From Streptomyces sp. NBC_00490 (lineage in GTDB: Bacteria > Actinomycetota > Actinomycetes > Streptomycetales > Streptomycetaceae), in contig NZ_CP107869.1 in assembly GCF_036013645.1 (NCBI RefSeq), forward strand, positions 7,316,001-7,380,000: a DNA stretch of 64,000 nt, written 5' to 3'. Shown here in pieces: positions 44,352-53,572 of the stretch. The notes below the pieces were generated by a model. It saw only the letters and a list, made by a program, of their open reading frames with translations, had not been told where the DNA came from and made no database searches. The position numbers and the translations under genes are program-made. Position 1 is the stretch's first letter. Each line of letters begins with the position of its first letter.

Positions 44352-44459
44352 CCCCCGGGTCTCCGGACCCTCGGCGATCGCCTATGCTGGGGGCTGCTTC
44401 GAGGGGCCCAAGAGGCCCAGCGAGGCTATTGATTCTGCTGTGAGGAGGGTTGGGACTTC

Positions 44460-45020
44460 ATGCACTGCCCCTTCTGCAGGCACCCCGACAGTCGCGTCGT
44501 CGACAGTCGTACGACCGACGACGGCACGTCGATCCGCAGGCGCCGCCAGTGTCCGGACTGCTCCCGTCGTTTCACGACCGTGGAGACGTGCTCGCTCATG
44601 GTGGTCAAGCGGTCCGGGGTCACCGAGCCTTTCAGCCGTACCAAGGTCATCAACGGCGTGCGCAAGGCATGCCAGGGACGACCTGTCACCGAGGACGCGC
44701 TCGCCCAACTCGGCCAACGGGTCGAGGAGGCGGTGCGGGCCACCGGAAGCGCCGAGCTGACCACCCATGACGTGGGGCTGGCCATACTCGGCCCGTTGCA
44801 GGAGCTCGACCTGGTCGCCTATCTGCGATTCGCCTCCGTCTACCGGGCGTTCGACTCGCTCGAGGACTTCGAGGCCGCGATCGTGGAGCTCAGGCACCAG
44901 ACGGGACCGCCCACCGCGGACGACGAGGACCGCGAAGGGGCTGTCACGGGGAGCCAGGAAGACGACCGCGGGTCCGGAGGGACTGCTCAGGTCCCCGAAC
45001 CCGCCCACGCCGCCGACTGA
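44460..45020 (+). CDS. nrdR: Transcriptional repressor NrdR
   Basis: A 186-residue ATP/dATP-sensing repressor of ribonucleotide reductase genes. The zinc ribbon is formed by Cys3, Cys6, Cys31 and Cys34 (MHCPFC ... [11 protein letters not shown]); the ATP-cone follows (about 46-140, [20 protein letters not shown]). The C-terminal 35 residues are disordered and acidic. It precedes nrdJ by 166 bases with paired NrdR-like boxes upstream. Confidence 0.95.
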   Translation: MHCPFCRHPDSRVVDSRTTDDGTSIRRRRQCPDCSRRFTTVETCSLMVVKRSGVTEPFSRTKVINGVRKACQGRPVTEDALAQLGQRVEEAVRATGSAELTTHDVGLAILGPLQELDLVAYLRFASVYRAFDSLEDFEAAIVELRHQTGPPTADDEDREGAVTGSQEDDRGSGGTAQVPEPAHAAD

Positions 45021-45186
45021 CCGGCGGGCCGGAACCGGGCCAAGACCCCGGATCCGGCCGGGCGGCGTCGGACGACGACTTTGTTGCGGGCGGCAAGCAC
45101 GTGGGTGCCCGCGACACCAGACACAACACAGTGCCACGGGAACATCGTGGCATTTCAGGGCGTTTTTGCCTGTACAGGGAGGCGGC

Positions 45187-48081
45187 ATGACAGAGACGGC
45201 GAGCGGTCCGGCACGGAGTTCCCGCGCCAAGGGCACCAAGGCGACCAAGGGGCTGCGTATCGAGCGCATCCACACCACCCCCGGCGTGCATCCGTACGAC
45301 GAGGTGGCCTGGGAGCGTCGTGACGTCGTCATGACCAACTGGCGCGACGGCTCGGTCAACTTCGAGCAGCGTGGCGTCGAGTTCCCCGACTTCTGGTCGG
45401 TGAACGCGGTCAACATCGTCACCAGCAAGTACTTCCGCGGTGCCGTCGGCACCCCGCAGCGCGAGACCGGCCTCAGGCAGCTGATCGACCGCATCGTGAA
45501 GACGTATCGGAAGGCCGGCGAGGACTACAAGTACTTCGCCTCGCCCGCCGACGCCGAGATCTTCGAGCACGAGCTGGCGTACGCCCTCCTGCACCAGATC
45601 TTCAGCTTCAACAGCCCGGTCTGGTTCAACGTCGGTACCCCGCAGCCGCAGCAGGTCTCCGCGTGCTTCATCCTGGCCGTCGACGACTCCATGGAGTCGA
45701 TCCTCGACTGGTACAAGGAAGAGGGCATGATCTTCAAGGGCGGCTCCGGTGCCGGCCTGAACCTCTCCCGGATCCGCTCCTCCAAGGAGCTGCTGTCCTC
45801 CGGCGGCAACGCCTCGGGTCCCGTCTCCTTCATGCGCGGTGCCGACGCCTCCGCGGGAACGATCAAGTCCGGTGGTGCCACCCGTCGCGCCGCCAAGATG
45901 GTCATCCTCGACGTCGACCACCCCGACATCGAGGACTTCATCGAGACCAAGGTGAAGGAAGAGGAGAAGATCCGCGCCCTGCGTGACGCGGGCTTCGACA
46001 TGGACCTGGGCGGCGACGACATCACGTCGGTCCAGTACCAGAACGCCAACAACTCGGTCCGTGTGAACGACACGTTCATGAAGGCCGTCGAGACGGGCGG
46101 CAAGTTCGGCCTGACGTCGCGCATGACCGGCGAGGTCATCGAAGAGGTCGACGCCAAGACCCTGTTCCGCAAGATGGCCGAGGCGGCCTGGGCCTGCGCC
46201 GACCCGGGCATCCAGTACGACGACACCATCAACCACTGGCACACCTGCCCGGAGTCCGGCCGTATCAACGGCTCGAACCCCTGCAGCGAGTACATGCACC
46301 TGGACAACACGTCCTGCAACCTCGCCTCGCTGAACCTGATGAAGTTCCTCAAGGACGACGGCTTGGGCCACCAGTCCTTCGAGGTCGAGCGCTTCGCCAA
46401 GGTCGTCGAGCTCGTCATCACCGCGATGGACATCTCCATCTGCTTCGCGGACTTCCCGACGCAGAAGATCGGTGAGAACACGCGCGCGTTCCGCCAGCTC
46501 GGCATCGGCTACGCCAACCTCGGCGCCCTGCTGATGGCGACCGGCCACGCGTACGACTCGGACGGCGGCCGCGCCCTCGCCGGTGCCATCACCTCCCTGA
46601 TGACCGGCACGTCGTACAAGCGTTCCGCCGAGCTCGCCGCGGTCGTCGGCCCGTACGACGGCTACGCCCGCAACGCGCAGCCGCACCTGCGGGTCATGAA
46701 GCAGCACTCCGACGAGAACACCAAGGCCGTCCGCGTGGACGACCTGGACACGCCGATCTGGGCCGCCGCCACGGAGGCCTGGCAGGACGTGCTGCGTGTC
46801 GGTGAGAAGAACGGTTTCCGTAACGCCCAGGCGTCCGTCATCGCCCCGACCGGCACCATCGGTCTCGCGATGTCCTGCGACACCACCGGTCTCGAGCCCG
46901 ACCTCGCCCTGGTCAAGTTCAAGAAGCTGGTCGGCGGCGGCTCGATGCAGATCGTCAACGGCACCGTCCCGCAGGCCCTGCGCCGCCTGGGTTACCAGGA
47001 GGAGCAGATCGAGGCGATCGTCGCCCACATCGCCGAGAACGGCAATGTCGTCGACGCTCCGGGCCTCAAGCACGAGCACTACGAGGTCTTCGACTGCGCG
47101 ATGGGCGAGCGCTCCATCTCCGCGATGGGCCACGTCCGGATGATGGCCGCGATCCAGCCCTGGATCTCCGGCGCGCTCTCCAAGACGGTCAACCTGCCGG
47201 AGACGGCGACCGTCGAGGACGTCGAAGAGGTCTACTTCGAGGCCTGGAAGATGGGCGTCAAGGCGCTCGCCATCTACCGCGACAACTGCAAGGTCGGCCA
47301 GCCCCTCTCCGCCAAGACCAAGGAGAAGGAGAAGGTCGAGGTCACGGCGAAGGCCGAGGCGACCATCCGCGAGACGGTCGAGAAGGTCGTCGAGTACCGC
47401 CCGGTCCGCAAGCGCCTCCCCAAGGGCCGTCCCGGCATCACGACGTCCTTCACGGTCGGCGGCGCCGAGGGTTACATGACCGCCAACTCCTACCCGGACG
47501 ACGGTCTCGGCGAGGTCTTCCTGAAGATGTCCAAGCAGGGCTCCACCCTCGCGGGCATGATGGACGCCTTCTCCATCGCGGTGTCCGTCGGCCTCCAGTA
47601 CGGCGTGCCGCTGGAGACGTACGTCTCCAAGTTCACCAACATGCGCTTCGAGCCGGCCGGTATGACGGACGACCCGGACGTGCGGATGGCGCAGTCGATC
47701 GTCGACTACATCTTCCGCCGCCTGGCGCTCGACTTCCTGCCCTTCGAGACGCGCTCCGCGCTCGGCATCCACTCCGCCGAGGAGCGTCAGCGCCACCTGG
47801 AGACCGGCTCGTACGAGCCGTCCGATGACGAGATGGACGTCGAAGGGCTGGCCCAGTCGGCGCCGCGCGCCCAGGAGCTGAAGGCCGTCGTCACCCCCAA
47901 GGCCGAGGTCGAGGCCGCCAAGCCCGCCCCGAAGCAGGCCCACACCAGCGCCGAGCTGGTGGAGATGCAGCTGGGCATCCAGGCCGACGCCCCGCTCTGC
48001 TTCTCCTGCGGTACGAAGATGCAGCGGGCCGGTTCCTGCTACATCTGCGAGGGCTGCGGCTCCACCAGCGGCTGCAGCTGA
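45187..48081 (+). CDS. nrdJ: Adenosylcobalamin-dependent (class II) ribonucleotide reductase NrdJ
   Basis: A 964-residue B12-dependent reductase that makes deoxynucleotides with or without oxygen. ATG 45187 follows GGGAGG; codons upstream in this frame overlap nrdR and are not coding. The N-C-E active-site motif is in SNPCSEYMHL (Cys366), with redox Cys in SACFILAVDD. VIAPTGTIGLAMSCDTTG and TVNLPETATVEDVEE are conserved. The C-terminus has the CFSCGTKM ... CYICEGCG zinc-ribbon-like redox shuttle. A strong terminator follows. Confidence 0.97.
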   Translation: MTETASGPARSSRAKGTKATKGLRIERIHTTPGVHPYDEVAWERRDVVMTNWRDGSVNFEQRGVEFPDFWSVNAVNIVTSKYFRGAVGTPQRETGLRQLIDRIVKTYRKAGEDYKYFASPADAEIFEHELAYALLHQIFSFNSPVWFNVGTPQPQQVSACFILAVDDSMESILDWYKEEGMIFKGGSGAGLNLSRIRSSKELLSSGGNASGPVSFMRGADASAGTIKSGGATRRAAKMVILDVDHPDIEDFIETKVKEEEKIRALRDAGFDMDLGGDDITSVQYQNANNSVRVNDTFMKAVETGGKFGLTSRMTGEVIEEVDAKTLFRKMAEAAWACADPGIQYDDTINHWHTCPESGRINGSNPCSEYMHLDNTSCNLASLNLMKFLKDDGLGHQSFEVERFAKVVELVITAMDISICFADFPTQKIGENTRAFRQLGIGYANLGALLMATGHAYDSDGGRALAGAITSLMTGTSYKRSAELAAVVGPYDGYARNAQPHLRVMKQHSDENTKAVRVDDLDTPIWAAATEAWQDVLRVGEKNGFRNAQASVIAPTGTIGLAMSCDTTGLEPDLALVKFKKLVGGGSMQIVNGTVPQALRRLGYQEEQIEAIVAHIAENGNVVDAPGLKHEHYEVFDCAMGERSISAMGHVRMMAAIQPWISGALSKTVNLPETATVEDVEEVYFEAWKMGVKALAIYRDNCKVGQPLSAKTKEKEKVEVTAKAEATIRETVEKVVEYRPVRKRLPKGRPGITTSFTVGGAEGYMTANSYPDDGLGEVFLKMSKQGSTLAGMMDAFSIAVSVGLQYGVPLETYVSKFTNMRFEPAGMTDDPDVRMAQSIVDYIFRRLALDFLPFETRSALGIHSAEERQRHLETGSYEPSDDEMDVEGLAQSAPRAQELKAVVTPKAEVEAAKPAPKQAHTSAELVEMQLGIQADAPLCFSCGTKMQRAGSCYICEGCGSTSGCS

Positions 48082-48107
48082 AGGTGAGCGCCGTTCAGGC
48101 GTGAAGT

Positions 48108-48160
48108 GACTGCAAGAGGCGGGGAGCCGGCGAAGTGCCGGCTCCCCGCCTCTTGCAGTC
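48108..48160 (+). terminator. nrdJ terminator
   Basis: A perfect 24-bp inverted repeat (48108-48131 and 48137-48160) with loop GAAGT, 27 bases after the nrdJ stop. The strongest hairpin in the window. Confidence 0.9.
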
Positions 48161-48203
48161 GGCGGCCCGTGGCGCCAGGCCTGCCTCGTTCATGGCAAGG
48201 TGA

Positions 48204-48651
48204 CTATCCGCGCGGGGCCATCTCAACGGCTACTTCGCGGGCAGGGTCGCGGAGGTGGTGGGTCTGTGTGACGCCATGACACGGCAGACACCCGACGCCG
48301 TCATGGCGGCTCACGTACGTGAGGTCGCTCGACTCGGGCCGTCGGCCGAACGGTTCTTCATTGCCGGGATGCCGGCCAGGGGCCCGGGTTCGGAGAGACA
48401 GAGACTCCGTCGACCCCGCCGAGCGGTGGGCGGCCTCGCGTCGTGCCTATCTCGCGCTGCTCGACCGGCAGGACTGGTGCGAGACCGCCCGAGCCGGACT
48501 CGTCGCCGGCGACGGGCAGTTGATGTGGCTCGCGTCAATCGCCGCGGACTCGGAACTCAAGGGTCTGAAGGTCAAGGGCCCGGAGCTCGGAGGCCTCGCA
48601 CCGGCACCCCTTGATCAGGGCCGGTGTGCCTGCCCCATGGCCCGCGTGTAG
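48204..48651 (+). pseudogene. Probable frameshifted gene of unknown function
   Basis: Two adjacent frames each show protein-like sequence that would join across a shift near 48375-48420: first GLCDAMTRQTPDAVMAAHVR and LGPSAERFFIAGMPARGPG, then (+1 frame) DSVDPAERWAASRRAYLALL, WCETARAGLVAGDGQLMWLA and ADSELKGLKVKGPELGG. The first frame is open only from 48204 (after TGA) and its earliest good start is GTG 48255. The second frame stops at 48651, overlapping the convergent TerD gene by 37 bases. Either a decayed gene or a sequencing error. Confidence 0.5.
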
Positions 48652-49148
48652 CCCGCGGGGTCGTCCTCGAAGCCGTGGATGCCGGGGTGCAGCTCCCACG
48701 TTCCGGACCCGTCCCGCACGAACTCCGCGACCGTCGCCGCGGTCGCCCCGAGGACGCTGCCGAAGTCGTCCTCGGTGAGCACGGTGTATCCCTCACGGAT
48801 CCGCAGCGCGGGGTTGAGTACACCGACGAACGTCCGGTCCTCGGAGCGCTGTTGGATGACGACACCGACGACCACGCGCGCGTAACGGCTGTCGAGCCGG
48901 TTGAGCTCCAGGGTCATGACCTCGTCCCAGCCGAAGCCCTTGCCGTCCTTGCTGTCCCGATTGAGGGTGATGGTGCCGTCGGGGGAGCGGCTGTCGAAGT
49001 GCACCACATAGGCGGGATCGCCGTACGGATCCGCCTCCAGATACGTTGCGGCGACGATGTCCAGGTCGGTGGCAGCGCTCCCCACCGGACTCGGATCCCA
49101 CTTCAGCGAGACCTCGACCTTGCGGATCCCCTTGTTGAGGGCGTTCAC
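48615..49148 (-). CDS. TerD-family protein
   Basis: A 177-residue TerD/CABP protein (tellurite-resistance and stress family, Ca2+-binding beta-sandwich). Typical segments: VEVSLKWDPSPVGSAATDLD, SRSPDGTITLNRDSKDGKGF and NRLDSRYARVVVGVVIQQR. The Asp-rich loops are intact. It stands alone, without the rest of a ter cluster. Streptomyces carry many copies, some with developmental roles. Confidence 0.9.
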   Translation of the reverse strand: MNALNKGIRKVEVSLKWDPSPVGSAATDLDIVAATYLEADPYGDPAYVVHFDSRSPDGTITLNRDSKDGKGFGWDEVMTLELNRLDSRYARVVVGVVIQQRSEDRTFVGVLNPALRIREGYTVLTEDDFGSVLGATAATVAEFVRDGSGTWELHPGIHGFEDDPAGYTRAMGQAHRP

Positions 49149-49282
49149 CAGGATTCCCCTTCTCCGTGTCCACGGTCCGAACTGCCAGGCAGCCGGGGCC
49201 GGTTGTCCATCCTGCCACGCGCGCGTACCGCTCGCGTGAGAGATCTCTGCCGGAGCGTGACCTGGGCCACGCTGCGTGGCCT

Positions 49283-49288
49283 TACGAT
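49283..49288 (+). promoter_or_regulatory. Candidate -10 box TACGAT for leaderless DUF4937-like mRNA
   Basis: TACGAT is six bases before GTG 49295, with no Shine-Dalgarno in between. Confidence 0.45.
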
Positions 49289-49294
49289 GGCGCG

Positions 49295-49900
49295 GTGCTG
49301 GTCAAGTGGATTCGCTGCACCGTGGTGGACCGCCGCGGCTTCGAGCGCGGGCAGCGGAAATGGGCGGGGCTTCTGGGGGAGCCGGGGTTTCGGGGACAGG
49401 GCGGAGGCTGGAGCCGGGGGCGGCCCGGAGTGGCGCACATCTTCTCCTTCTGGGAGAGCCGTTCCTTCTACGACTCCTTCATGGCCCGTTCCCACGACCG
49501 TCTCGCGTCCACACAGTCGGGCACGTTCAAGGACGCGCAGGTCAAGCTCTTCGACTACCGCTTCGACGTGAAGACCGGCTTCGAACCGCGCTTCACGGAC
49601 ACCGACCTCGTACGGGTCGCCCACTGCCGGGTGCACGGGGAGCGCGCCGAGCACTTCACGCTGATGCAGGAGAAGGTCTGGAACCCCGCGATGGCCGGTT
49701 CGCCCGGCATGATCCGCGGCCTGTTCGGTGAGGCGCCGGGCCATGAGTTCCTGGTGCTGTCGATGTGGCAGTCGGCCGCCGAGCACGGCAAGTACCGCAC
49801 GGAGCGCATCGAGCGGCTCGCGCTGCGCGCCCAGACCGAGGCGGACGTGGCGTCCTTGACGGGCGACATCGTGCAGCTGGAGCCGAGCTGGACGGTTTGA
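49295..49900 (+). CDS. DUF4937-like protein (YdbC-like)
   Basis: A 201-residue soluble protein from GTG 49295 (MLVKWIRCTVVDRRGFERGQ). It seems to hold two ferredoxin-like halves: an N-terminal one with WAGLLGEPGFRGQGGGWSRG and IFSFWESRSFYDSFMARSHD, and a second with VAHCRVHGERAEHFTLMQEK and LSMWQSAAEHGKYRTERIER. This is the plan of dimeric alpha/beta-barrel antibiotic-monooxygenase relatives. Function unknown. The longer upstream frame overlaps terD's promoter and is rejected. Confidence 0.7.
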   Translation: MLVKWIRCTVVDRRGFERGQRKWAGLLGEPGFRGQGGGWSRGRPGVAHIFSFWESRSFYDSFMARSHDRLASTQSGTFKDAQVKLFDYRFDVKTGFEPRFTDTDLVRVAHCRVHGERAEHFTLMQEKVWNPAMAGSPGMIRGLFGEAPGHEFLVLSMWQSAAEHGKYRTERIERLALRAQTEADVASLTGDIVQLEPSWTV

Positions 49901-50006
49901 AAACCGGACTGTTAACCGTACAAACTGGTGTGGCCCACGGTGCAGGAAATGTGTGACCTACGCCGTATGGAGGCCGTACGGGTGCTCGATCGGCCCTCAC
50001 TCGATC

Positions 50007-50012
50007 TAGGGT
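50007..50012 (+). promoter_or_regulatory. Candidate -10 box TAGGGT for leaderless phosphatase mRNA
   Basis: TAGGGT is six bases before ATG 50019; no ribosome-binding site is visible. Confidence 0.45.
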
Positions 50013-50018
50013 CATGGC

Positions 50019-50678
50019 ATGGCACGACCACGGCGCATCGTCCTTGTCCGGCACGGCGAGTCAACGGGCAATGTTGATGACACCGTGTACGAACGCGAGC
50101 CAGACCACGCTCTGGCCCTGACCGAGCGAGGCTGGCAGCAGGCCGAGGAGACCGGCAAACGGCTGCGCGAGGTGTTCGGCCGCGAGCGGGTCAGCGTGTA
50201 CGTCTCCCCCTATCGCCGCACTCATGAGACGTTCCGCGCCTTCCACCTCGACCCTGAGCTCGTACGCGTGCGTGAGGAGCCCCGGCTGCGTGAGCAGGAC
50301 TGGGGGAACTGGCAGGACGGTGACGACGTGCGCCTGCAGAAGGCCTACAGGGACGCCTACGGCCACTTCTTCTACCGCTTTGCCCAGGGGGAGTCCGGGG
50401 CCGACGTGTACGACCGGGTCGGCGGCTTCCTGGAGAGTCTGTTCCGCAGCTTCGAGGCTCCCGACCATCCGCCGAACGTCCTGCTGGTGACCCATGGCCT
50501 CGCGATGCGCCTGTTCTGCATGCGCTGGTTCCACTGGACCGTCGCGGAATTCGAGTCCCTGGCGAATCCGGGGAACGCGGAGATGCGGATGCTCGTTCTC
50601 GGGGACGACGGCAAGTACGTGATCGACCGGCCTTTTGAACGCTGGCGTGACCCGGAGCCCTACGGGATCACCGGATAG
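50019..50678 (+). CDS. Histidine phosphatase superfamily protein
   Basis: A 219-residue phosphoglycerate-mutase-like phosphatase. The catalytic RHG motif is in VLVRHGESTGNVDD, the second catalytic His in VLLVTHGLAMRLFC, and YVSPYRRTHETF and LREQDWGNW are family segments. Its substrate is unknown. It precedes the ADP-ribosylglycohydrolase gene by 12 bases, so the two likely form an operon. Confidence 0.9.
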   Translation: MARPRRIVLVRHGESTGNVDDTVYEREPDHALALTERGWQQAEETGKRLREVFGRERVSVYVSPYRRTHETFRAFHLDPELVRVREEPRLREQDWGNWQDGDDVRLQKAYRDAYGHFFYRFAQGESGADVYDRVGGFLESLFRSFEAPDHPPNVLLVTHGLAMRLFCMRWFHWTVAEFESLANPGNAEMRMLVLGDDGKYVIDRPFERWRDPEPYGITG

Positions 50679-50690
50679 GGTGGCAGAGCG

Positions 50691-51596
50691 ATGACCGCTG
50701 ACACCTCTCCCGACGGGCGCCTTGACCGCGCCCTGTCCAGCCTGCGCGGACTCGCGGTCGGGGACGCGCTGGGCTCACAGTTCTTCGTGCCGGTGAACTA
50801 TCCGCTGCTGAAGCGCCGCGAGCTGCCGTCCGAGCCCTGGCAGTGGACGGACGACACCGAGATGGCCTGCTCCGTGGTGGCCGTCCTGGGCGCCCACCGT
50901 CGGATCGACCAGGACGCGCTGGCTCACTCCTTCGCCCACCACCACGACTTCGACCGTGGCTACGGCCCCGCCGTCAACCGTCTGCTGCGACTGGTCCGGG
51001 AGGGCGGCGACTGGCGTGAGCTCGCCGCCGCACTCTTCAACGGGCAGGGGTCCTGGGGCAACGGCGCCGCGATGCGGATCGCCCCCCTCGGAGCCTGGTA
51101 CGCGGACGACCCGGAGCAGGCGGTGCACCAGGCCGAGATCTCCGCCTACCCCACGCATCAGCACCGCGAGGCCGTGGTGGGCGCCATGGCCGTCGCCGCG
51201 GCGGCCTCGTTCGCCGCGGCTCCCGGAGGGCCGCCCAGCCCCGAGGCCCTCCTCGACGGAGTCATCGCGCTCGTCCCCAAGAGCGCTGTCGGAGCGGGCC
51301 TGCGACGTGCCCGCGACATGCTCGACTACGGCGACGCGGGGACGGTCGCGGCGGTGCTGGGCTGCGGACGGCGCACGACGGCTCATGACACGGTGCCTTT
51401 CGCCCTCTGGTCGGCAGCCCGGTCCCTCGGGGACTACGAGGAGGCGTTCTGGTCGACCGCTCAGGTGGGCGGCGACGTGGACACGACCTGCGCCATCGTG
51501 GGCGGGGTGATCGCCGGGGGCAAGGCGGGGACACCGCCTGCCGCATGGGTGGAGCGCACCGAGGCGCTGCCGGACTGGCTGCCGACCACCGCCTGA
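50691..51596 (+). CDS. ADP-ribosylglycohydrolase family protein
   Basis: A 301-residue ARH-fold protein, likely removing ADP-ribose from a protein or nucleic acid or cleaving a related glycoside. Mg sites: WTDDTEMACSVVAVLG near residue 57 and VGGDVDTTCAIVGGVIAG near the C-terminus (G-G-D-x-D-T). LRGLAVGDALGSQ is the usual N-terminal motif. Operon partner of the preceding phosphatase. Confidence 0.9.
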   Translation: MTADTSPDGRLDRALSSLRGLAVGDALGSQFFVPVNYPLLKRRELPSEPWQWTDDTEMACSVVAVLGAHRRIDQDALAHSFAHHHDFDRGYGPAVNRLLRLVREGGDWRELAAALFNGQGSWGNGAAMRIAPLGAWYADDPEQAVHQAEISAYPTHQHREAVVGAMAVAAAASFAAAPGGPPSPEALLDGVIALVPKSAVGAGLRRARDMLDYGDAGTVAAVLGCGRRTTAHDTVPFALWSAARSLGDYEEAFWSTAQVGGDVDTTCAIVGGVIAGGKAGTPPAAWVERTEALPDWLPTTA

Positions 51597-51933
51597 GGCC
51601 TCGCTGTATCCACCTGCATGAAACTCTCTGTGCATGTCGGGAACTCTGCGTGACCGCTTGCTCGTTGTCGTGGCATTCCGCTGTGTGAGTCATGGGGACG
51701 CACAGGCAGGTGACTCACGAGGGGCGCAGGGGGTGGTCATGGGGTTCATGTCGATGTTCGCGGTCCTGTCGGCCGCGGTGGCCATGGTGACCGGAGCGTG
51801 GGCCGTACGACGACGCGCCGCCTGCGTCTCGTCGCGCCCCGTGCGGGGAGTGCGGATGACCGGAGCATCGTCCTCGCCGTCGACTCGTTGGACGAGGTCC
51901 GGCCATCCGCGACCCTGCGAGGGCCCGGTGGAG
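51597..51933. other. Gene-poor stretch before MFS exporter end
   Basis: 337 bases. One possible micro-ORF from ATG 51739 encodes a hydrophobic start (MGFMSMFAVLSAAVAMVTGA) followed by Arg-rich low-complexity sequence with no clear ribosome site; I do not call it. Confidence 0.4.
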
Positions 51934-51952
51934 TCAGCCGACTCCGGGGCCC
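51921..51952 (-). terminator. Terminator overlapping MFS stop
   Basis: GGAGTC-AGCC-GACTCC with flanking GGGCCC/GGGGCCC arms (51921-51935 and 51940-51952) overlaps the stop codon at 51934-51936. Confidence 0.5.
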
Positions 51953-53481
51953 GCCGTGCCCGCGAGCGCTTCCAGGTCGCTCTTGCGGACCCGGATGACG
52001 AACGCGGCGGTGGCCAGGGCGAGTACGGCCATCGAGGCCGCCGCAATGAATCCCGTCGAGATGCCCTGGGTGAGCACTTCATGACCCCACGGCGCGGGCA
52101 GCTCGTGGGTCTTGGCGAACTCCGCTTTCTGCTCAGGCGAGGCGTCGGCCATGAACTGCGGCAGCTGCTTCTCCGCCTCGTCCTTGCTGGCCGTGCCGAA
52201 CACCGTCGTCAGGATGGACAGACCGAGCGCCCCGCCCACCTGCTGGGTGGTGTTGAGCAGTCCGGATGCCGCGCCCGCCTCGTGCGGGGCGACCCCGGAG
52301 ACGGCGGTGATCGTCAACGTGACGAAGTTGAGGCCCATGCCGAAACCGAAGAGCAGCATCGGACCGAGTACTCCGCCGGCGTACGAGCTGTCGGAGCTGA
52401 TGAGGGTCTGCCAGAACAGTCCGATCATCGTGAGTGCCGAACCGGCGATCATGAACGGCTTGGGTCCGAGCACCGGCAGGAACCGCTGGGACAGGCCCGC
52501 GCCGAGGGCGATCACGACCGTCACCGGCAGGAAGGCGAGACCTGCCTCGATCGGGGTGTACCCCAGCACGTTCTGCACGAAGAGCACGATGTAGAAGAAC
52601 ATGCCGAACATCGCCGCGGCCAGGCTCAGCATGATCACGTACGTGCCCGAGCGATTGCGGTCGGCGAACATCCTCAGCGGTGTGATCGGCTCCTTCGCCC
52701 GGGTCTCGACGAAGAAGAAGGCGACCAGCAGCACGATCGCCGCGCCGAACGAACCGATGGTCAGACTGTCCCGCCAGCCCTGGTCCGCCGCGCGGATGAA
52801 GCCGTAGACGAGGGACGCCATGCCCGCCGTCGAGGTCAGCGCGCCGGCGATGTCGAAGCGGCCGGTGTGCCGTTCGGACTCGCTGATGTACAGCGGCGTG
52901 AGGACGGCGATCAGGACACCGATCGGCACATTGACGAAGAGCACCCAGCGCCAGTCGAGCCACTCGGTGAGCATGCCGCCCGCGAGCAGGCCGATCGCGC
53001 CGCCGCCCGCGGAGACCGCGGCGAACACTCCGAACGCCCTGTTCCGTTCCGGGCCCTCGGGGAACGTGGTGGTGATGAGGGCCAGCGAGGTCGGCGACGC
53101 GATCGCGCCACCGGCACCTTGCAGGACGCGTGCGGCCAGCAACTGCCAGGGCTCCTGGGCGAATCCGCCGAGCAGCGAGGCGAAGGTGAACAGCAGGATG
53201 CCGGTCGTGAAGACCCGGCGCCGGCCGAGGATGTCGCCGGCCCGGCCGCCCAGGAGCAGCAGCCCGCCGAAGGTGAGTGTGTACGCGCTGACGACCCAGG
53301 TGAGGTCGGTGGTGCTGAACTTGAGAGCGTCTTGAATGTGCGGGAGGGCGATGTTCACAATCGTCGCGTCCAGGACCACCATGAGTTGGCAGGCCGCGAT
53401 GACGGCGAGCGCGATGCCGGGGTGTCCTTCCCGACGAGCCGCACCTGGCTTCTGTTCCTTGATCAACTGAGAGGTTGTCAC
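51934..53481 (-). CDS. MFS drug exporter, DHA2 (EmrB/QacA) family
   Basis: A 515-residue 14-helix drug/proton antiporter from GTG 53481. DATIVNIALPHIQDAL is the DHA2 motif in helix 1, LLLLGGRAGDILGRRRVF is motif A, and LLAARVLQGAGGAIASPTSL is motif B/C. It probably exports a hydrophobic compound. Divergent from a TetR gene with two palindromes between, so substrate-inducible expression is likely. Confidence 0.92.
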   Translation of the reverse strand: MTTSQLIKEQKPGAARREGHPGIALAVIAACQLMVVLDATIVNIALPHIQDALKFSTTDLTWVVSAYTLTFGGLLLLGGRAGDILGRRRVFTTGILLFTFASLLGGFAQEPWQLLAARVLQGAGGAIASPTSLALITTTFPEGPERNRAFGVFAAVSAGGGAIGLLAGGMLTEWLDWRWVLFVNVPIGVLIAVLTPLYISESERHTGRFDIAGALTSTAGMASLVYGFIRAADQGWRDSLTIGSFGAAIVLLVAFFFVETRAKEPITPLRMFADRNRSGTYVIMLSLAAAMFGMFFYIVLFVQNVLGYTPIEAGLAFLPVTVVIALGAGLSQRFLPVLGPKPFMIAGSALTMIGLFWQTLISSDSSYAGGVLGPMLLFGFGMGLNFVTLTITAVSGVAPHEAGAASGLLNTTQQVGGALGLSILTTVFGTASKDEAEKQLPQFMADASPEQKAEFAKTHELPAPWGHEVLTQGISTGFIAAASMAVLALATAAFVIRVRKSDLEALAGTAGPGVG

Positions 53482-53504
53482 TATGGGTCCCCCACAAGTG
53501 CGTT

Positions 53505-53524
53505 AGTGAACGCTCGCGTTCACT
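53505..53524. promoter_or_regulatory. TetR operator O1
   Basis: AGTGAACGCTCGCGTTCACT: perfect 9-bp arms with a central TC, 24 bases upstream of the MFS start. Confidence 0.8.
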
Positions 53525-53552
53525 GTCGCGTCAACCGTAGTGAGTCCCTCAT

Positions 53553-53572
53553 AGTGAACGCAAGCGTTCACT
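53553..53572. promoter_or_regulatory. TetR operator O2
   Basis: AGTGAACGCAAGCGTTCACT: the same 9-bp arms with a central AA, 48 bp from O1 (start to start). It faces the tetR gene. Confidence 0.8.

Larger units (their letters stand above)
43896..44459. promoter_or_regulatory. lexA-nrdR divergent control region
   Basis: 564 bases without a gene. The lexA side has the SOS box and a CTTTCGAAAG palindrome (43939-43948). The nrdR side has two candidate NrdR boxes. The middle contains no convincing ORF. Confidence 0.6.

Noticed and set aside
44350..45186. Cobalamin riboswitch for nrdR/nrdJ
   Set aside because: No recognisable B12-box or long conserved structure in the upstream region or the nrdR-nrdJ gap; only short hairpins such as TGCCACG-CGTGGCA (45132-45152).
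44944..47943. 999-codon open frame antisense to nrdJ
   Set aside because: Composition is a low-complexity Val/Leu/Asp/Arg shadow of the sense gene; no start signal.
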